A stretch of 64,000 bases of DNA from Ophiura sarsii (lineage: Eukaryota; Echinodermata; Ophiuroidea; Amphilepidida; Ophiuridae), in the NCBI GenBank assembly GCA_035610835.1, contig CM069446.1, positions 1,627,001-1,691,000 on the forward strand, in the 5' to 3' direction. This document shows positions 62,901 through 64,000 of the stretch, piece by piece. Under the pieces are notes generated by a model. That model saw only the letters and a program-made list of their open reading frames with translations. It searched no databases and had not been told where the DNA came from. The position numbers and the translations under genes were made by a program. Each line of letters starts with the position of its first letter. Positions within the stretch are counted from its first letter, which is position 1.

Positions 62901-63363
62901 GCAGGCAGCTGCAGACGACATTCCAAATGTTCACAAAAATGTTTCAAAAATGTAATAATCATTGAATTTCATTATCATATTTGGAATCACCATGAGAAAT
63001 GCATTGAAATAAGTACAAACATGCCTAGTATTGGCTCAGTAATCCTTGAGATAGACATTGAAAATTGGGAAAGATTTCGGGAAAATCTGGTATGTATATG
63101 GTAAAACTAATAGCCACGTGAAAAGTGTTAACCATGACACCTCTTACTCTATTCTCATTTACACGCAGGCTCTCTTGTATTTCATCCATGTGCTGGATCC
63201 CATAGTCAACCAAGATTACGTAGTTGTCTATTTCCATACACTTAGCACCGCCGATAATCAACCAGAATTAAATTGGCTCAAGCAGGTCTACCAAATGGTG
63301 GATAATCGCTACAGGAAAAATCTCAAATCATTTTATATAGTCCATCCAACTATGTGGTCAAGG
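47802..63363 (+). CDS. GDAP2: GDAP2 copy 2, exons 1-9 (3' partial, runs off window)
   Basis: Exons at 47802-47953, 49827-49969, 52304-52457, 53769-53857, 55464-55540, 59564-59723, 60782-60959, 61173-61326 and 63169-63363. Lengths and phases are identical to copy 1 for exons 2-9. The reading frame is intact throughout. About 25 silent changes and one replacement (His here, Asn in copy 1, in exon 7) separate the copies, which indicates purifying selection on both lineages or allelic diversity in a highly polymorphic species. Exons 10-11 would follow beyond 64000. Domain content is as in copy 1: macro domain, acidic linker, CRAL-TRIO. Introns differ by several transposon insertions and by the tandem donor repeats. 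Confidence 0.95.
48036..48115. repeat. Left-half fragment of the TAGCACATAAAGT MITE
   Basis: ACACCTAACACAAAAGTTCT, then GGACCAGGTGTTTTGATGTTGG, matches the left arm at 14453. Followed by short repeats TCGCACAGTCA/TCGCACAGCC. Confidence 0.55.
49292..49562 (+). mobile_element. Telomere-motif-ended element with hairpin and tRNA-like segment (second)
   Basis: TTAAACCCTAACTC left and GAGTTAGGTTAG right, degenerate. Hairpin CGAGGCGAATATACTTCGCC at 49394-49415 and tRNA-like 49424-49495 with GTGGTGTAGTGG and GTGGTTCAAATCCC boxes. Aligned to 32605-32875, the hairpin stem sequence differs but still pairs. Confidence 0.7.
49827..49969 (+). CDS. GDAP2: GDAP2 copy 2 exon 2
   Basis: Acceptor TCCACAG ends at 49826; donor AAAG|GTAAGC. 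Same 143 nt as copy 1 with two silent changes. No tandem expansion here: the donor is followed directly by AATATAGGGGTGATCCTGG, which in copy 1 follows the third unit. Confidence 0.93.
50087..50380 (+). mobile_element. Telomere-motif-ended element with hairpin and tRNA-like segment (third)
   Basis: TATAACCCTAACCCCACT left, GTGGGAGTTAGGGTTAA right. Hairpin at 50184-50219 (arm GCATATGTGGCCAC, loop GAAGTTT) directly before a tRNA-like segment at 50223-50295 with A box TTAGCTCAGTTGATAGG and B box GGATCGAATCCC. Absent from copy 1, so a recent or polymorphic insertion. Confidence 0.8.
50974..52190. mobile_element. 1.2-kb PIF/Harbinger-like non-autonomous element, copy 2 only
   Basis: TTA duplicated at 50971-50973 and 52191-52193; ends GGGAGCGATCGTTATTTATG and the inverse CATAAATAACGATCGCTCCC, continuing through GGCAGGGGGG. 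A 3-bp TTA target with G-rich ends fits PIF/Harbinger. The interior holds a direct duplication of about 190 bp (from about 51298 and 51510) and a nested GGCGTAGCCAGG repeat near 51866. No transposase. It sits inside a larger stretch (50711-52235) that copy 1 lacks. Confidence 0.8.
52304..52457 (+). CDS. GDAP2: GDAP2 copy 2 exon 3
   Basis: Acceptor GTTACAG ends at 52303, donor AA|GTAAGTG. Residues 100-149, amino-acid identical to copy 1 (CRTGEAKLTKG, HTVGPRYN). Confidence 0.95.
52495..52858. mobile_element. Foldback MITE GGTATATTATGTGATC (intron 3, shared site)
   Basis: TTAA at 52495-52498 and 52855-52858; arms as in 3340-3703. Same insertion site as copy 1. Confidence 0.9.
53388..53732 (+). 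pseudogene. LINE reverse transcriptase C-terminal remnant (shared site)
   Basis: Same fragment as 4349-4693: SSVWNLLPDNLRNIPELSQ and FKSKLKTNFFRQAF, then GCGCCTTATAAGAACC and ATTATTATTAAC. Present in both gene copies. Confidence 0.8.
53769..53857 (+). CDS. GDAP2: GDAP2 copy 2 exon 4
   Basis: Acceptor GTGCTACAG ends at 53768; donor CTCA|GTAAGTG is unit 1 of the 63-bp array. Identical to copy 1 exon 4. Confidence 0.95.
53857..54549 (+). repeat. 63-bp minisatellite at the exon 4 donor, 11 units
   Basis: 693 bp = 11 x 63. Unit form as in copy 1 with different variants (TTTCCTGTCACATT, CCCCTCAAACTGG). One unit more than copy 1. Confidence 0.95.
55074..55153 (-). repeat. tRNA-like sequence in telomere-motif element
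   Basis: Diverged copy of 5599-5679. Flanked by TAATCCTAACCC (54993) and GGTTAGGGTTATAA (from 55203), the same kind of ends as the hairpin elements. Minus-strand B box GGTTCGATTCCC is intact. Confidence 0.55.
55464..55540 (+). CDS. GDAP2: GDAP2 copy 2 exon 5
   Basis: Acceptor TTTTTACAG ends at 55463, donor GAG|GTAGGT. Identical to copy 1 exon 5. Confidence 0.93.
55560..55860 (-). pseudogene. LINE C-terminal remnant inserted after the exon 5 donor
   Basis: Matches 33160-33470 in TATGCTTCAGTGACTTGCAC and GTTCCACAGATGG. Copy 1 lacks it: CATCTTTT there is followed by AACCATTAG. A copy-2 insertion. Confidence 0.6.
55981..56510. mobile_element. TATAGTTTGATCAG MITE carrying a further insertion
   Basis: Left CTATAGTTTAATCAATTTCA, right GGGACTGATCAAACTATAA. 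About 300 bp between TTCGCTGATAT and AGTATAAGGAGGC is extra relative to copy 1 and contains an A-rich segment (56250-56340). Confidence 0.6.
57481..57825. mobile_element. 345-bp MITE, TTAA target, copy 2 only
   Basis: TTAA (57477-57480) AGGTAGATGACCC ... GGGTCATATACCT TTAA (57826-57829). Copy 1 has the empty site GTATCTTAAGATGTC at 9061-9075. Related to 33478-33835. Confidence 0.92.
57884..59563. other. Intron 5, last part of copy 2
   Basis: Aligns to 9633-10669 but with two copy-2 insertions at about 57955-58190 (C-rich ACCCCACTCCCCCGT, GGGGGGTGGGG) and 58785-59135 (interior repeat GACCCCTTAAATTTG). No exon seen. Confidence 0.5.
59564..59723 (+). CDS. GDAP2: GDAP2 copy 2 exon 6
   Basis: Acceptor ACTACAG ends at 59563; donor TTAG|GTAGGT at 59724, alternative donor 59766 (+42 nt). 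Protein identical to copy 1 exon 6. Confidence 0.93.
59682..59765 (+). repeat. 42-bp tandem duplication with two exon 6 donors
   Basis: Same arrangement as in copy 1: GCATCATGGGAACGGTGGGA in both units. Both 14-codon extensions are open. Confidence 0.9.
60782..60959 (+). CDS. GDAP2: GDAP2 copy 2 exon 7
   Basis: Acceptor TTCAACAG ends at 60781, donor GAAG|GTAGGC. Same 178 nt; about seven silent changes and QGH instead of QGN. Single copy, no array. Confidence 0.92.
61173..61326 (+). CDS. GDAP2: GDAP2 copy 2 exon 8
   Basis: Acceptor TCTCTACAG ends at 61172, donor AAG|GTAAAC (weaker than copy 1 GTAAGA). Protein identical to copy 1. Confidence 0.94.
61388..61600. mobile_element. MITE CCCCCTGAGAACTACCGG family (shared site)
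   Basis: TTAACCTCCTGAGAACTACC left, GACCCCAGGGGGTT right. Same insertion as 14090-14297. Confidence 0.87.
61742..62049. mobile_element. MITE ATACACCTAGCACATAAAGT (shared site)
   Basis: Same element and site as 14453-14760, 308 bp, with a few substitutions. Confidence 0.9.
62884..63131. mobile_element. MITE CACTTTCCATGCGGC (shared site)
   Basis: TTAACACTTTCCATGCGGC left, CACGTGAAAAGTGTTAA right; ends 37 bases before exon 9 as in copy 1. Confidence 0.87.
63169..63363 (+). CDS. GDAP2: GDAP2 copy 2 exon 9
   Basis: Acceptor TTACACGCAG ends at 63168; 195 nt, phase 0/0. Protein identical to copy 1 exon 9. Donor AGG|GTAAGTAG. Its last 129 bases are duplicated immediately downstream with a second donor. 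Confidence 0.95.
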
Positions 63364-63505
63364 GTAAGTAGTGTTTCATACACTTAGCACCGCCGATAAT
63401 CAGCCAGAATTAAATTGGCTCAAGCAAGTCTACCAAATGGTGGATAATCGCTACAGGAAAAATTTCAAATCATTTTATATAGTCCATCCAACTATGTGGT
63501 CAAGG
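63235..63505 (+). repeat. 142-bp tandem duplication of exon 9 3' end plus donor, copy 2 only
   Basis: CATACACTTAGCACCGCC at 63235 and 63377; donors at 63364 and 63506. The second unit has a C to T change giving NFKSF for NLKSF and CAG for CAA in NQPE. The native continuation GTAAGTATTGAGTGTTTC follows the second unit, as after the single unit in copy 1. The junction lies in a shared TTTC. Confidence 0.95.
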
Positions 63506-63530
63506 GTAAGTATTGAGTGTTTCCCATTGT

Positions 63531-63922
63531 TAATAATAATAATAATAATAATCAGTATTTATATAGCGCCTTTTCCAAAGGTTCAAAGCGCTGTAATTTC
63601 GCTGCTGGTGAATCATATTAAACAATGCAACGTCCAGGCAGCAGCTAAATCAGCGCCAAGTTGCGACATATAAACACACATGAACAACATCCACCATTTT
63701 TCAATGCAGCTCCCCAAATACCATTGGGTCAAGGAAGTTTTTGATAACCGAAACAACTAATCACAGATTTTTGAAAGCAGGAGGAAACCGGAGATCCCGG
63801 AGAAAACCTGCGTGTATGGATCGTGATAAACCAAATGCACATAAAGCCTGACCGAGCACAGATTTCGAACCCGGGTTCATTGGTGCAAAGCGAGGGTATC
63901 TACCGCTGCGCCAACACGCCCT
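63531..63922 (-). mobile_element. tRNA-derived SINE, copy 2 only
   Basis: On the minus strand: tRNA-like head with A box TGGCGCAGCGGTAGATACC and B box GAACCCGGGTTCGAAATC, a body, and a 3' end GGCGCTATATAAATACTGAT followed by (TTA)n. GGAGGAAACCGGAGATCCCG in the + strand is a widespread invertebrate repeat motif. Copy 1 lacks it near 16160. Confidence 0.75.
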
Positions 63923-64000
63923 CCTTAAAGCAGACCAGTATTTGGTGTTAAGGTCATTTAAACTTGATGTTCTCTCTTGATCATTTGGTGAAGATAGCTG

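Overview
The window is animal (metazoan) nuclear DNA. It is AT-rich and intron-rich, crowded with small inverted-repeat transposons, and has no bacterial-type gene packing. The only protein-coding gene I can support is GDAP2 (ganglioside-induced differentiation-associated protein 2: an N-terminal macro domain, a linker and a C-terminal CRAL-TRIO/Sec14 domain). It is present twice on the + strand. Repeat types, TTAGGG-type motifs and the degenerate LINE fragments suggest a marine invertebrate, perhaps a deuterostome such as a hemichordate or echinoderm. That placement is inference.

Layout. 1-20031: GDAP2 copy 1, exons 2 to 11 with the stop codon; exon 1 lies upstream of the window. 20032-42915: intergenic DNA made largely of MITEs, foldback elements, LINE remnants, homopolymer G tracts and unexplained AT-rich sequence. 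42916-43015: a gap of exactly 100 N. 43016-47801: repeats and a broken LINE reverse transcriptase. 47802-64000: GDAP2 copy 2, exons 1 to 9, running off the window end. Exon 1 of copy 2 plus exons 2-11 of copy 1 give 501 codons plus a stop, and every exon phase matches. Where the copies overlap (exons 2-9) exon lengths are identical. By eye I count about 25 synonymous differences and one replacement, so both copies look intact and constrained. Introns also align, with many insertion differences. The pair is either a recent tandem duplication or two haplotypes placed side by side across the gap.

The most unusual signal is that six of the ten GDAP2 donor (5') splice sites sit in a tandem duplication that includes the donor and, in five cases, the 3' part of the exon. 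They are: exon 2 (about 121 bp x3, copy 1 only), exon 4 (63-bp minisatellite starting at the donor, 10 versus 11 units), exon 6 (42 bp x2 in both, giving two in-frame donors), exon 7 (116-118 bp x6, copy 1 only), exon 9 (142 bp x2, copy 2 only) and exon 10 (97 bp x20, copy 1). In exon 10 each added unit begins GTAAGT and nearly all end CAG, so each is itself a GT-AG proto-intron. A 16-bp minisatellite also starts at the stop codon.

The transposon landscape is dominated by unrelated families flanked by TTAA (piggyBac-style target), several with a matching empty site in the other GDAP2 copy. A second notable group carries a tRNA-like segment between telomere-like ends (TTAACCCTAACCC ... GGGTTAGGGTTAA), with a hairpin just upstream of the tRNA-like part whose stem sequence changes between copies while pairing is kept. 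At 34.75-35.13 kb a small inverted-repeat element holds nine palindromic CCAGTATCG...CGATACTGG hairpins.
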